From Planctomycetota bacterium (lineage in GTDB: Bacteria; Planctomycetota; B15-G4), in contig JAJDEP010000003.1 of the NCBI GenBank assembly GCA_029259715.1, positions 489,370 to 553,369 on the forward strand: a stretch of DNA of 64,000 nucleotides, in the 5' to 3' direction. Positions 42,035 through 50,921 of this stretch are shown here, in pieces. Within the stretch, counting starts at the first letter, position 1. Each line of letters begins with the position of its first letter. The notes below the pieces were generated by a model. The model searched no databases. It saw only the letters and a program-made list of their open reading frames with translations, and was not told the origin of the DNA. The position numbers and the translations under genes were made by a program.

Positions 42035-44050
42035 ATGACGCGTCGCCGCCTCTGCTCGGTCTTCTTCCTGGCGGTTGTGGCACTGCGCCTGCCCGTCCTG
42101 CTCGCGCATCTCGACACGTGGTTTCCCTTCGAGGTGTGGTCGGGAAACATCGCGCTGGCGATCCTCGACGGGCTCGACGCCGACTGGGCGCGGTCGCCGA
42201 TCATGCCCCACATCCGCGGCGGGGTGCTGTTCGGCGGGCTGCTCGTCCCCCTCTATGCCGTCGTCGGACCCTCGGCCGTGGCCATGAAGCTGCTGCCCTT
42301 GCTGTGGCACGCCGCCACGGTGGCGCTGGCCGTGGCCCTGTTCGACCGGTTCTTCAACCGGCGTACGGCGGTGGCGGGCGGGCTCTTGCTGCTGCTCGCC
42401 CCGCCCCTGCTCGCCAAGCTCTCGGTGTTCGGCCTGGCCTCCCACATGGAGTCGACCCTGCCGATGCTCGCCGCGCTGTGGGCCTTCCTGGCCATGGCGG
42501 TCGAGCGACGCCCCGAGCGTCGCTATCCCCTGCTGCTGGGCCTGGCCCTGGGATTCGCCGGCTTCTTCCACCTCCAGGCGTTGCTGCCCTGCCTGATGGT
42601 GCTGGGACTCTGGGTGCTCGCCTGCCCGCGGCGACTGCTCTCCACCGACCTGCTCCTGCTGCTGCTCGGTGCGGGCCTCGGCGCGGCGCCCTCGTGGTTG
42701 TTCGAAGGCGGCAACATCGCCTACCTCGAGTGGAGCCTGGTGGACCGGGCCGGCGCCGGCGTCGAACCGGGCGCCGCCACCGGTGCCGCGACTTTGCAGC
42801 AGGTGGGCGGAGCCCAGGGCGCGCTCTACAAGCTGCGCCACCTCGCCACCGGCGGCCTCGTCGAGATCATGGACTTCGCCGACCTCGGCGCGCGCTGGGC
42901 CTCTGTCCTGGGCTGGATCACGGTGTCGCTGTTGACCGCCGCCGCGGGCCTCGCGGCCTACGACCTGCGCGGCAGCGTGGGCGCCGTCTTCCGACGCCTG
43001 GCGTTGTTCCGCGACGAAGCCATCCCGGCCGCCCTGCCCCTGCTGATCTACCCGCTGGTCTTCGTGGCGACCTTCACCCAGGCCCGCGCCAAGGTGAACG
43101 TCGAGGGCTACGGGGCGGGACTGGGCAACCGGCGCATGGTGCCACTCGTGTTCGCGCTGCTGGTGCTGGCGGCGGTGGCCATCGGCGGCGGCACGACGAG
43201 CGGCTCGGCCCGACGACGACGCCTGTTCCTGCTCGTGCCGCTGTGTCTCGCGGGCGTGGTCGGGTGGTACGGCTCTCTGCGCCCCGGCGTTCCCTGGCCG
43301 CCCCAGCAGCGCGGCGAGTGCTCCGAGTGGTTCACCGACCACATCTCGCACCATGCCGAAGGCAACGACATGCGCGCCCTGGAGGCCCTCGATCGCATCG
43401 ACCGCGGGGATGCACGCTTCGAGAACCTGCGCTTCCGCATCCCCGCACCGGGACTCCAGGCCGCCGCCACCGATCGCTTCACCCGTGAGACCGTCATCCG
43501 CTCCAAGCAGACCCCGCGCCAGGCCATCCATCGCGCCACCGCCTTCGGGCGCTGGCTGGCGCGCCCCCCCGTCGACATCGACGTGGCCGGACTGCGCCAG
43601 CGCGTGGCGCCGCTGACACAGGAGCATCGGATCGCGCTGCTCCACGGCATCGGGCTCGGCTACCCGCAGCCGCGCGCCATGGGACGGCCCGACCAGACAC
43701 GCCGGGGCATCCAGGGCATCCGCTCCCTGCTCGCCAAGCTCGGGGCGCCGGACGCCGCGCCGGTCGCCGAGGGCTTCGGGTTCGTGGTGGGCATGGGTTA
43801 CCAGCCCTACTCACAGCCCATCGGCCGGCAGATCACGACCTACGGCGAGGAGCTCCCCGCGACGGCCACGCCGGCCTTCTTTCGCGGCGTGGGTTGGGGC
43901 TACCGACAACGCTTCCTCGCCGCGCCCACCAACGAGGTCGACGTGCCCCTGCTCACCTGGGTCCCGGACGACCGGCGCCAGGACTTCCTCGACGGCTACC
44001 TCGCCCGCCGGCTGCCCGCCGAGGCGAACGTGCTCCCGCCCGGACCGTAG
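42035..44050 (+). CDS. GT-C-like polytopic membrane protein with conserved C-terminal domain (paralogue 1)
   Basis: A 671-residue protein of unknown function. Residues ~5-420 carry about ten membrane helices of a GT-C/PMT-like layout, with an early aromatic/acidic loop (HLDTWFPFEVWSG) and Lys/Leu-rich loops. A periplasmic C-terminal half (~430-671) starts with GECSEWFTDH and includes repeated glycine motifs ALLHGIGLGYP, VAEGFGFVVGMGYQPYS and FRGVGWGYRQRF. These motifs are shared with the protein at 53349, which aligns throughout. No DxD is clear. The divergent neighbour operon encodes sugar-modifying enzymes, so a lipid-linked sugar donor is plausible. The ATG lies nine bases after a -10-like sequence. 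Confidence 0.7.
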   Translation: MTRRRLCSVFFLAVVALRLPVLLAHLDTWFPFEVWSGNIALAILDGLDADWARSPIMPHIRGGVLFGGLLVPLYAVVGPSAVAMKLLPLLWHAATVALAVALFDRFFNRRTAVAGGLLLLLAPPLLAKLSVFGLASHMESTLPMLAALWAFLAMAVERRPERRYPLLLGLALGFAGFFHLQALLPCLMVLGLWVLACPRRLLSTDLLLLLLGAGLGAAPSWLFEGGNIAYLEWSLVDRAGAGVEPGAATGAATLQQVGGAQGALYKLRHLATGGLVEIMDFADLGARWASVLGWITVSLLTAAAGLAAYDLRGSVGAVFRRLALFRDEAIPAALPLLIYPLVFVATFTQARAKVNVEGYGAGLGNRRMVPLVFALLVLAAVAIGGGTTSGSARRRRLFLLVPLCLAGVVGWYGSLRPGVPWPPQQRGECSEWFTDHISHHAEGNDMRALEALDRIDRGDARFENLRFRIPAPGLQAAATDRFTRETVIRSKQTPRQAIHRATAFGRWLARPPVDIDVAGLRQRVAPLTQEHRIALLHGIGLGYPQPRAMGRPDQTRRGIQGIRSLLAKLGAPDAAPVAEGFGFVVGMGYQPYSQPIGRQITTYGEELPATATPAFFRGVGWGYRQRFLAAPTNEVDVPLLTWVPDDRRQDFLDGYLARRLPAEANVLPPGP

Positions 44051-44075
44051 GCCGCGCGACCCCGACCGGCCCGTC

Positions 44076-44897
44076 CTAGCCGCCGGTCACCGTCAGCACC
44101 ATCACGCCCTGCTGTTCGCCCTGGCTGCTGCTGCGGGAGAACAGCGTGCTCGCCACGTCGTTGGTGGAACGGTTGCTGCTCGAGATGAGCAGCGGTTGAC
44201 CCAGGGGCGCCAGCACCGTGGTGGTCATCTCGGTCAGGTGCAGCGTCGAGCCGTCCTTCGCCGCCTTGCTGAAGGAGGGCGTGAGCGCGACCTGCACCGT
44301 GCCGGGGCCCGCCGGCGAGACGGTCACCGTCAGCGATGCCCCCACGAAGCGGTCCTGTGGCAGCAGGATGTAGCCGCCCGGATAGTGGGGCAGCATGATC
44401 TTGTAGGGCACGTGGTACTGCTGCTCGCCCACCAGCAACGACGCGGGCGCGCCCGGCATCGTGACCAGGTTCATCTGGGTACGCTCGCTGCTGCTCGTCT
44501 GCTTCATCGTTCCGGACAGCTGGGCGGCGAAGTCGCCGCCGGCCACACCGATGCGGAAGCCCGGATCGGCCACCTTGCTGCCCGCCTTCACCTTCACGTG
44601 CTCATCGGCGTAGCCGAACAGGACGCCGATGGCCCACATGTCGCTCGTCGAGAGCCACAGTCGCTCGACGTCGACGCGGTAGTTGCCCGGGGGCAAGGGC
44701 TGGTTGCGGGCCGCCTCGATCATGGCCCGGGTCTCGTCGAAGACGTTGTCCCGGGCGGTCGGGCTCGGCGGGAAGTCGGAGGTCGAGTGTGTCGACCGCG
44801 GCGCCGACCCCGGCGCGGGTCCGAGACACGCCGTCAGCAGCAGCGTCGCCGCCACCCCGAGCATCACCCACGCCGTCCGCCGATCTCCGCTCACCAT
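44076..44897 (-). CDS. Hypothetical lipoprotein
   Basis: About 273 residues. The ATG at 44897 has GGGAGG upstream; an in-frame ATG nine codons earlier does not. The lipobox is LLTAC. The rest is beta-rich with no domain I recognise. Its end (LTVTVSPAGPGTVQVALTP; GQPLLISSSNRSTNDVASTL; MVLTVTGG) vaguely follows the secretin C-terminal beta pattern, but the secretin core motifs are missing. It is likely an outer-membrane-anchored periplasmic protein. It lies 71 bp downstream of the HEAT-repeat gene and converges with the GT-C gene. Confidence 0.55.
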   Translation of the reverse strand: MVSGDRRTAWVMLGVAATLLLTACLGPAPGSAPRSTHSTSDFPPSPTARDNVFDETRAMIEAARNQPLPPGNYRVDVERLWLSTSDMWAIGVLFGYADEHVKVKAGSKVADPGFRIGVAGGDFAAQLSGTMKQTSSSERTQMNLVTMPGAPASLLVGEQQYHVPYKIMLPHYPGGYILLPQDRFVGASLTVTVSPAGPGTVQVALTPSFSKAAKDGSTLHLTEMTTTVLAPLGQPLLISSSNRSTNDVASTLFSRSSSQGEQQGVMVLTVTGG

Positions 44898-44968
44898 CGC
44901 AGCCTCCCGTCGCGACCAACCCATTTTCCGCTCGGTCCACCTTCCGATCGGCCCAGCCTAGCGCCTGC

Positions 44969-46900
44969 TCAGAGGATGCGCAGCACCTGGTCCACCACAT
45001 CGACGGTGGCGAGGTAGTTGTTGTCCTCGCTGATGGCGGTGTTCCAGCTGAGGTCCGACTTCTCGGCCACGATGCCCAGCGCCACGCAGGCGAAAGCCCG
45101 CGTCAACTCGCTGTGGTCGGCGTCGAGCACGATGCGCATCAGCGGGTCGAGCGCCGTGCGATCGCCCGTCAGCCCGAGGGCCTTGGTCGCGGCCTCGCGC
45201 ACGCCCATGGTCGGTTCGGCCGCGAGCATCTCGCCCAGCACGCTCACGCCGCCCTCGTCGCGCAGCAGCGCCAGGCCCACCGCCGCTTTGAGGCGGAAGG
45301 ACGGCTCGGTGGACTTGTCGGCGCAGTACGCGCGCAGGGTCTCGACCGCCTCCACGTGCCCCAGGAAGCCCAAGGCCATGGCGGCGTAGCCGCGGAAGTC
45401 GGTGTCCTTGAGGCGCTCGAAGTCCTCGAGCAACTTCGGCGCCATGTCGCGCTTGCCGAGCAGTCCGAGGGACAGGGCGAAGGCGCTCTTGTACGACGGA
45501 TCGCGTTCGCGCAGGTAGGCGATGGCCACGGTCTCGGCCAGCGACGCCGCCACCGCGGGACGCGCGCGCCCCAGCATGGCTGCTCCGAGCGCAGCCCACG
45601 AGCGGTGGTCGCGACGGTCGGGATCGAGCACCTGTTCGGCGAAGAGCTCCACCAGCGCAGACACCCGCTCGGTGGCCTCCTGCCCCTTGCTGCGCAGGTC
45701 GGAAGCGGCGATCTTGGCCAGGCTGATGAGCGCGTAGTGGCGCGTCTGGGCGTCGCGATCGTCGTCCACGATCGCATGCAACACGTCGAGAGCAACGCCG
45801 TCACGCAGCGTGGCCAGGCGCCCCAGCCCCATGGCCGCCGACTGGCGCACGAGCCGGTTGGCATCTTCGTCGTGCAGCACCGCGATCAACGCGGGCAGGG
45901 CCGTGCGGTCGCCGATCTTCCCCAGGGTCGTGGGAATGAAGCTCAGCACGGTGGCATCGGCGCTGCGGTCGCCCAGCAGCGACGACAGGGGCGCGATGGT
46001 TGTGGAGATCGAGGCGTTGGCCATCTGTCCCAACCCCACGATGATGCCGACCTTCACATCCCGGTCGGCGTCCGTCAGCTCGTCGAGCTGCGCCAGCATG
46101 AGCGGCACGTCCTCGGCCGCATCGATGAGCCCGAGGGCGAGCCCGGCGTAGGCGCGCATCATGCGCGGCACTTCCGACTCCTTCACCAGCCGGCGCCCCA
46201 TGGGCGAGTCGATCAGCAACTCGCGCAGCATGAAGCGGGCGCTGGGCGAACCCAACACGCCCAGGGCCAGGGTCGCCGACGTGCGCACCGAGTCGACCGG
46301 ATGGCGCAGGAGCGGGCGCGCCGTGGCGATGATCGATCCCGCCCGGTCCTCTCGGCTCATGCGGCCGAGGGCCAGGATGGCCGAGTCGAGGATGTCCTTG
46401 TCGTCGCTGTCGGCCACCAGGTCGCGCAGGGCGGGGATCAGCAGCTCGCTGATCTCGGCGTAGCTCGGCCGGCGCGTGTCGTCCGTCCGCGTCCGGCGAC
46501 CGAGGCCGGTGACGATCATCGGCGCGCCGGACGTGGTCACGTCGTCGACGAGACGCGCCTTGAGGTCGAGGAAGCGATCGTCGTTGTGCTCCCACCAGAA
46601 TTCCCAGCCGTCGTGGCTGAGCGTGAATCCGGTGCCCGTGTTCGAGCTCCCGCGCCCGGACCCACCGCGGGCGCCCGTGCGCGAGCGGCCGGGTCGCGCC
46701 CCGCCCCCCGGCGTCGACGACGTTCCGATGGGCGGGGCCGGGACGGCGGGGCCCCCGGCCACCGGCGGCGCGGGCGGCGCGCTGGGCGCGGGCTTGGCCC
46801 CCCCGGCCGGAACGATGTGCCCGCCCCCGTGGGACATGACCAGCGGCGTGAGCAGCATCACGACGAGCGCCGTACGCAGGACGGCTCGGCTTGCAACCAT
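44969..46900 (-). CDS. Exported HEAT-repeat protein
   Basis: About 643 residues; the ATG at 46900 has GAGGAA upstream. A signal-like hydrophobic stretch (LRTALVVMLLTPLVMS) precedes a His/Gly/Pro-rich segment (HGGGHIVPAGGAKPAPSAPP), then a long series of about 12-14 HEAT/PBS-lyase-like alpha repeats such as VRTSATLALGVLGSPSARFML and LVRQSAAMGLGRLATLRDGVA. HEAT solenoids act as scaffolds. No enzymatic domain is seen. The segment SHGGGHIVP could bind metal. It probably forms an operon with the downstream lipoprotein. Confidence 0.82.
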   Translation of the reverse strand: MVASRAVLRTALVVMLLTPLVMSHGGGHIVPAGGAKPAPSAPPAPPVAGGPAVPAPPIGTSSTPGGGARPGRSRTGARGGSGRGSSNTGTGFTLSHDGWEFWWEHNDDRFLDLKARLVDDVTTSGAPMIVTGLGRRTRTDDTRRPSYAEISELLIPALRDLVADSDDKDILDSAILALGRMSREDRAGSIIATARPLLRHPVDSVRTSATLALGVLGSPSARFMLRELLIDSPMGRRLVKESEVPRMMRAYAGLALGLIDAAEDVPLMLAQLDELTDADRDVKVGIIVGLGQMANASISTTIAPLSSLLGDRSADATVLSFIPTTLGKIGDRTALPALIAVLHDEDANRLVRQSAAMGLGRLATLRDGVALDVLHAIVDDDRDAQTRHYALISLAKIAASDLRSKGQEATERVSALVELFAEQVLDPDRRDHRSWAALGAAMLGRARPAVAASLAETVAIAYLRERDPSYKSAFALSLGLLGKRDMAPKLLEDFERLKDTDFRGYAAMALGFLGHVEAVETLRAYCADKSTEPSFRLKAAVGLALLRDEGGVSVLGEMLAAEPTMGVREAATKALGLTGDRTALDPLMRIVLDADHSELTRAFACVALGIVAEKSDLSWNTAISEDNNYLATVDVVDQVLRIL

Positions 46901-47008
46901 GACGGCTTCCTCTTCCCGGCGGTCTCGCCCCACCCCGGCGTTGCCCGAGTCGACGAACGACGACACACGGGAGTAAGGCCTGACGCCACACCGGGCCTCG
47001 CCCCGAAT

Positions 47009-48127
47009 CTAGTCGAAACGGGACAGCGAGAAACGGGACGGCACCTCGGCCTGGCCCTGCACGGCTGCGGCCACGAGGGCCCCCAGGGCCGGGCCGTGCT
47101 TGAACCCGTGGCCTGAGCCGCCCCCCACCAGCCAGACGTTCTCGGCTCCGGGATGGCGGTCGACGATGAAGTCGCCGTCGGGAGTGTCCTCGTACTGGCA
47201 CACCCGCCCCCCCAGCAGGTCTGTCTGGCCCAAGGACGGGAAGCGCAGGGCCAGCTGCCGACGGGCAGCCACGGCCCCCGCCTCGCTCGGCGTCCGGTCG
47301 CCCGCGGTGGGGTCGAACGGCGCGCCGCGGGTGTCGTCGGCCACCTTCATGGCCCCTCGCCCGTTGGGGTCGCCCGCCTCCGGGATGCCATACCAGAAGC
47401 GGCCACCGTGGTCGGCCCACACCGGCCAGTCCGTCACCGGCCCGGGAGGCAGCGCGAACAGGAACACCTCCTGGCGCGTCGCCACGATCCGCTGCCCCAG
47501 GACGTCGGGGAAGAGGTCGCCCAGCCAGGGGCCGCAGGCGAACACGAAGGCGTCGGCGGTGAGCGGCGTCCCCGTGCCGTCGTCGACGGCGTCGAGGCGC
47601 CCGCCCCGCAGTCGGGGCCCGGCGACCCGCCCCGATCGCAGCGCGCCCCCTGCGGCCTGCAATTCCTGCGCGACCTGCGCGCACGCCGAGCGCGCGTACA
47701 GCACGCCGGCGTCCGGTTCGTACAGGGCCCAGCGCACACCCTCGAGCGAAACGCGCGGTCGTCGCTCGGCCAGCTGCTCGCGCGTCCAGGTCTCATGCGG
47801 CACGCCCGCGGCCTGCAGCGTCGCGACGGCGGCGCGCTCGTAGGCGTCATCGTCCCCGACCATCCACACTACGCCCCGGGGGTCGAACACCGTCGCGCCC
47901 CAGCGTTCGTTCGCGTCGAGCCACTGCCGGCGGGACGCCTCCGCCAGGTCGGTGAACAGGCGATCGTCCCCGTAGCCGCGCCGGAGGATGCGCGTCTCGC
48001 CCCCCGAGCTGCTGCGCTCGTGACCGGGTCCCCACGCGTCGATCAGCACGACCTCGTGCCCGGCCCGGGCGAGGTGCAGCGCCGTCCAACCACCGAAGGC
48101 CCCCGCCCCGACGACGACGACTCTCAT
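47009..48127 (-). CDS. Sarcosine oxidase-like FAD-dependent amine oxidase
   Basis: A 372-residue DadA/SoxA-family flavoenzyme. The dinucleotide-binding motif VVVGAGAFGGWTALHLA is at the N-terminus. SSGGETRILRRGYG matches the family's substrate/FAD contact region. Cys310 in RVCQYEDTPDGDFIVDRHP sits where monomeric sarcosine oxidase has its covalent 8-alpha-cysteinyl FAD link, and VGGGSGHGFKHGPALG is the second FAD contact. It oxidises an N-methyl amino acid or similar secondary amine to release imine and hydrogen peroxide; the exact substrate is unknown. The upstream VOC gene is 68 bp away on the same strand. Confidence 0.88.
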   Translation of the reverse strand: MRVVVVGAGAFGGWTALHLARAGHEVVLIDAWGPGHERSSSGGETRILRRGYGDDRLFTDLAEASRRQWLDANERWGATVFDPRGVVWMVGDDDAYERAAVATLQAAGVPHETWTREQLAERRPRVSLEGVRWALYEPDAGVLYARSACAQVAQELQAAGGALRSGRVAGPRLRGGRLDAVDDGTGTPLTADAFVFACGPWLGDLFPDVLGQRIVATRQEVFLFALPPGPVTDWPVWADHGGRFWYGIPEAGDPNGRGAMKVADDTRGAPFDPTAGDRTPSEAGAVAARRQLALRFPSLGQTDLLGGRVCQYEDTPDGDFIVDRHPGAENVWLVGGGSGHGFKHGPALGALVAAAVQGQAEVPSRFSLSRFD

Positions 48128-48195
48128 GGCACCACGCTCATGCGACCGGCCTCATGAACCGGCCCGCAGGGCGCCCCGCGCATGCCCCGCGCCGA

Positions 48196-48609
48196 TCAAC
48201 CGAGCACGGCCTCGTCGTGGGCGTAGGCCTTGAACTCGATCAGGTTGTGTGACGGGTCGCGCAGAAAGAACGAACGGTGCTCCTCGCGCGTGCCCGCGTA
48301 GCGCACGAAGGGCTCGGCGAAGAAGTCGGCGCCAGCGGCGACGGCGCGGTTCAGCACCTGCTCGTAGCGCTCGCGATCGTCGAAGACCATGCCGAAGTGT
48401 CGCGGGTACATCTGCGGATCATGTTCCACGGACTCGGGAGCATGGTGCAACACCACCTGCTGGCCGAAGAAGTCGACGATCACCCAGGTGTCCGTGGAAC
48501 GGCCGGCGCGGCACCCCAGCACGTCGACGTAGAACGCCAGCGTGGCGGCCAGGTCGTCGCAGGGGAGGGCGAGGTGAAAGCGCTGGGCGCAGGAGTGATC
48601 CGAAGGCAT
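48196..48609 (-). CDS. VOC-family (glyoxalase/dioxygenase-like) protein
   Basis: A 137-residue vicinal-oxygen-chelate protein with two beta-alpha-beta-beta-beta units. Putative metal ligands are the first His in RFHLALPCDDL, the His in RHFGMVFDDR and the Glu in NLIEFKAY. It is small enough to act as a single subunit of a homodimer. It is co-directional with the sarcosine-oxidase-like gene downstream, but a shared pathway is only suggested. Substrate unknown. Confidence 0.82.
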   Translation of the reverse strand: MPSDHSCAQRFHLALPCDDLAATLAFYVDVLGCRAGRSTDTWVIVDFFGQQVVLHHAPESVEHDPQMYPRHFGMVFDDRERYEQVLNRAVAAGADFFAEPFVRYAGTREEHRSFFLRDPSHNLIEFKAYAHDEAVLG

Positions 48610-48724
48610 ACGTGCGATCCGACCCGATTCGAGGCCGTTTCACGGTACCAGTCCGAGCTTCCGGGACCGACCCCGCCCGCGGCCGCGACGAGCAGCTACG
48701 ATGGGTCCGAGGTCGGGGGTGACC

Positions 48725-49843
48725 ATGCTCGCACTGCTGTTTTCCTGGGCAATACTGGCGCCGTGGGCAGCGCTGTCCACGGTGCCTTCCACCGCGCCGC
48801 CGGCAGGACCAGCGGCCGTCGGGGACGGCCTGCAGGCCGGCGACCCCGTGCCGCCGCTCACCGACGTGACCTGGATCCGCGGCGAGCCGGTCAGCGCCTT
48901 CGAGCCGGGCACGGTGTATGTCGTCGACATGTTCGGCATCTGGTGCTCGAGCTGTCGCGGCCGGATCGAGTTGCTCAGCACCCTCGCCGACGAGTACGCC
49001 GCAAGTGCCGAGGACACCGAGAGCGCCGAGACGAAGGTGGTCGTCATCGCCGTGGCCATCGCCCCCGACCGCACCGGCGTGACCATCGACGAGTTCGTCG
49101 ACAAGCACGACGACAAGATCCACTTCCTCGTGGCCGAGGACCGGGACGACAAGACCACCAAGACCTATCTGGACTCGGCCGGTCGCGAGGTGCAGCACGA
49201 TGCGCTCATCATCGACGGCGAGGGCCGGCTCGCGTGGACCGGCCTGGCCGGCGCCATCAAGGATGTACTGCCGCAGATCCTCGATGGGTCCTTCGACGCC
49301 CGCGGCTTCGCCAAGGCGCGACGCGCCCGGATCGCCGCCTGGAACAAGGCGTACCCCGAGACCCTCAAGTTCAACAATGCGTCGAGCCGCGGCGACCACG
49401 ACCTGGCCGCCAGGCTCGCCAAGGACATCGCCCGCTCCCACGAGAGCCTCGAGTACTACTTCGTCGACGAGTACACCGCCTACCTGCGGGGTGACCAGGG
49501 CAGCAAGGCCAAGGCCCTGGGCCGGCGCCTGATGCGGCGCACGCTGAAGGACAACCGGTATGCCCTGCGCAGCCTCGCCTGGAAAATCGTCGACCCCAAG
49601 GCCCGCTTCGACGACGAACTGCGTGACTACGACCTCGCCGAACAGGCGGCCACCCGGGCCGGCGAGCTGTTCGAGGACGAGGACCCCTGGATCCTCCTGA
49701 CCCAGGCCTGGCTGGCCATCCACCGGGACGAAAATCCGCAAGCCCAGGAGTTGCTCAAGCAGGCGCGCCCTCTGGCCGAGGATGACAAGGTCGTCTCCAA
49801 GCTGATCAAGCGAGCAGAGCGGGCGGCCAGTCAGGAGGATTGA
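48725..49843 (+). CDS. Exported TlpA-like thioredoxin with C-terminal TPR-like helices
   Basis: About 372 residues; the ATG at 48725 begins a signal/anchor (LALLFSWAILAPWAALS) and has GGGGGTG upstream. Residues ~40-185 are a thioredoxin-like fold with the redox motif WCSSC in VVDMFGIWCSSCRGRIELL and a cis-Pro region near HDALIIDGEG. The remaining ~190 residues are helical (QAWLAIHRDENPQAQELLKQA) with TPR character. A periplasmic reductase of disulfides or cytochrome-maturation role is expected for the TlpA/ResA family; cytochrome genes are absent here. The stop overlaps the next start (TGATG). Confidence 0.85.
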   Translation: MLALLFSWAILAPWAALSTVPSTAPPAGPAAVGDGLQAGDPVPPLTDVTWIRGEPVSAFEPGTVYVVDMFGIWCSSCRGRIELLSTLADEYAASAEDTESAETKVVVIAVAIAPDRTGVTIDEFVDKHDDKIHFLVAEDRDDKTTKTYLDSAGREVQHDALIIDGEGRLAWTGLAGAIKDVLPQILDGSFDARGFAKARRARIAAWNKAYPETLKFNNASSRGDHDLAARLAKDIARSHESLEYYFVDEYTAYLRGDQGSKAKALGRRLMRRTLKDNRYALRSLAWKIVDPKARFDDELRDYDLAEQAATRAGELFEDEDPWILLTQAWLAIHRDENPQAQELLKQARPLAEDDKVVSKLIKRAERAASQED

Positions 49844-50865
49844 TGGGTGCGACCGGGAGGTGGTGGATGCCGAGGCCGTTCGGCGTCCTGCTCGGAGTGC
49901 TGCTGCTCGCCCCGTCGTCCGTCGGCGCGGGACAGGACACCGGGGCCCGGGCCGGCGCCGCCGCATTCGGACGCGGCCTCACCGCCGTGCAGGCCCGGCT
50001 CGACGCCGGCCACTGGCAAGCAGGCCTCGACGACCTCCGCACGCTGCTCGACGTCCATGCCCAACGGCCCTACGTGGCGCTGCGGCTCGAGGACATCCGC
50101 GCCACCCAGATCCACGCCACGTTCAAGCTCGGCTATGTCGCCCCCCACCCGCGCGAGCTCGTGGCCGGCACCCTCAGCGCCTGGGACCCGGAGAGCGGCG
50201 CCCTGACCCTGCGCTACACCGGACGCCCCCGAGGACGGACCGCGGCGAGAACGCCCCTCGTCCCCGAGACGGCGCCGCCGTCGCTGCGCATCCCCCGCGG
50301 CGACTTCGAGACCGCCGGCGACTCGCTGATCCACCCGGTCCAATTCGACGGCCCCTACACGATCACCGTGCGCGGGCGGCGACTCGACGCCCTGCGCGAG
50401 CTGCCGCCGGCCTGGCGGCTGCGCAGCGCCCGCGTCCTGGTGGGCCGCAGCGACAACGGACACCACGAGGTGCTGGCCGGTTTCCCGGGCGGCGGTCACG
50501 GCAAGATCCGCGTCATCGACCTCGACGACCGGCGCCAACTCGACGACCGCCAGCGCGACAACCTCGACCTGACCGACGTGGGCGACTACCGCTTCGTCGT
50601 GAAGGTCGGCCCGCGCCGCATCACGGCCTCCCTCGATGGCGTGGCCTTCCTCTCGGCCGAGAACGAACGCGGCCGCCTGGGGGGCTGGGGACTCTCGGGC
50701 TTCCCTCACGTGAGCAGCGTCGAGGTCTCGGGCGACAGCGACGGTCGGTGGATCGGCGCTCTGTTGGCGACCCACGAACGCGCGGCCCGGGCCGCCTTCG
50801 AGGCCGGCTACGACCCCGACGATGACCTGCCCCGCTGGCTCGTCGGCACGTCGGCGGCGCGCTGA
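49843..50865 (+). CDS. Hypothetical exported protein, concanavalin-like domain suspected
   Basis: About 340 residues. The ATG at 49843 overlaps the TGA of the thioredoxin gene and has AGGAGG four bases upstream; the ATG at 49867 is an alternative. A signal sequence (FGVLLGVLLLAPSSVGA) is followed by a helical segment and a beta sandwich region (VQFDGPYTITVRGRRLD; YRFVVKVGPRRITASLDGV; GRLGGWGLSGFPHVSSVEV). This pattern resembles LamG/3-keto-disaccharide hydrolase-type concanavalin folds, but no catalytic residues were recognised. It is translationally coupled to the thioredoxin-TPR gene, so the two may act together in the periplasm. Confidence 0.55.
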   Translation: MGATGRWWMPRPFGVLLGVLLLAPSSVGAGQDTGARAGAAAFGRGLTAVQARLDAGHWQAGLDDLRTLLDVHAQRPYVALRLEDIRATQIHATFKLGYVAPHPRELVAGTLSAWDPESGALTLRYTGRPRGRTAARTPLVPETAPPSLRIPRGDFETAGDSLIHPVQFDGPYTITVRGRRLDALRELPPAWRLRSARVLVGRSDNGHHEVLAGFPGGGHGKIRVIDLDDRRQLDDRQRDNLDLTDVGDYRFVVKVGPRRITASLDGVAFLSAENERGRLGGWGLSGFPHVSSVEVSGDSDGRWIGALLATHERAARAAFEAGYDPDDDLPRWLVGTSAAR

Positions 50866-50895
50866 ACCGTTCCGCGGTTCGCCCGCGTCACGCGG
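50865..50895. terminator. Two small stem-loops between convergent genes
   Basis: AACCG/CGGTT (50865-50879) and CCGCG/CGCGG (50883-50895) form adjacent 5-bp stems right after the stop of the upstream gene and 27 bp before the end of the convergent Rieske gene. No T-tract. Terminator role inferred from place only. Confidence 0.3.
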
Positions 50896-50921
50896 CTGCC
50901 CACCTCACCCGGAAGCCCACT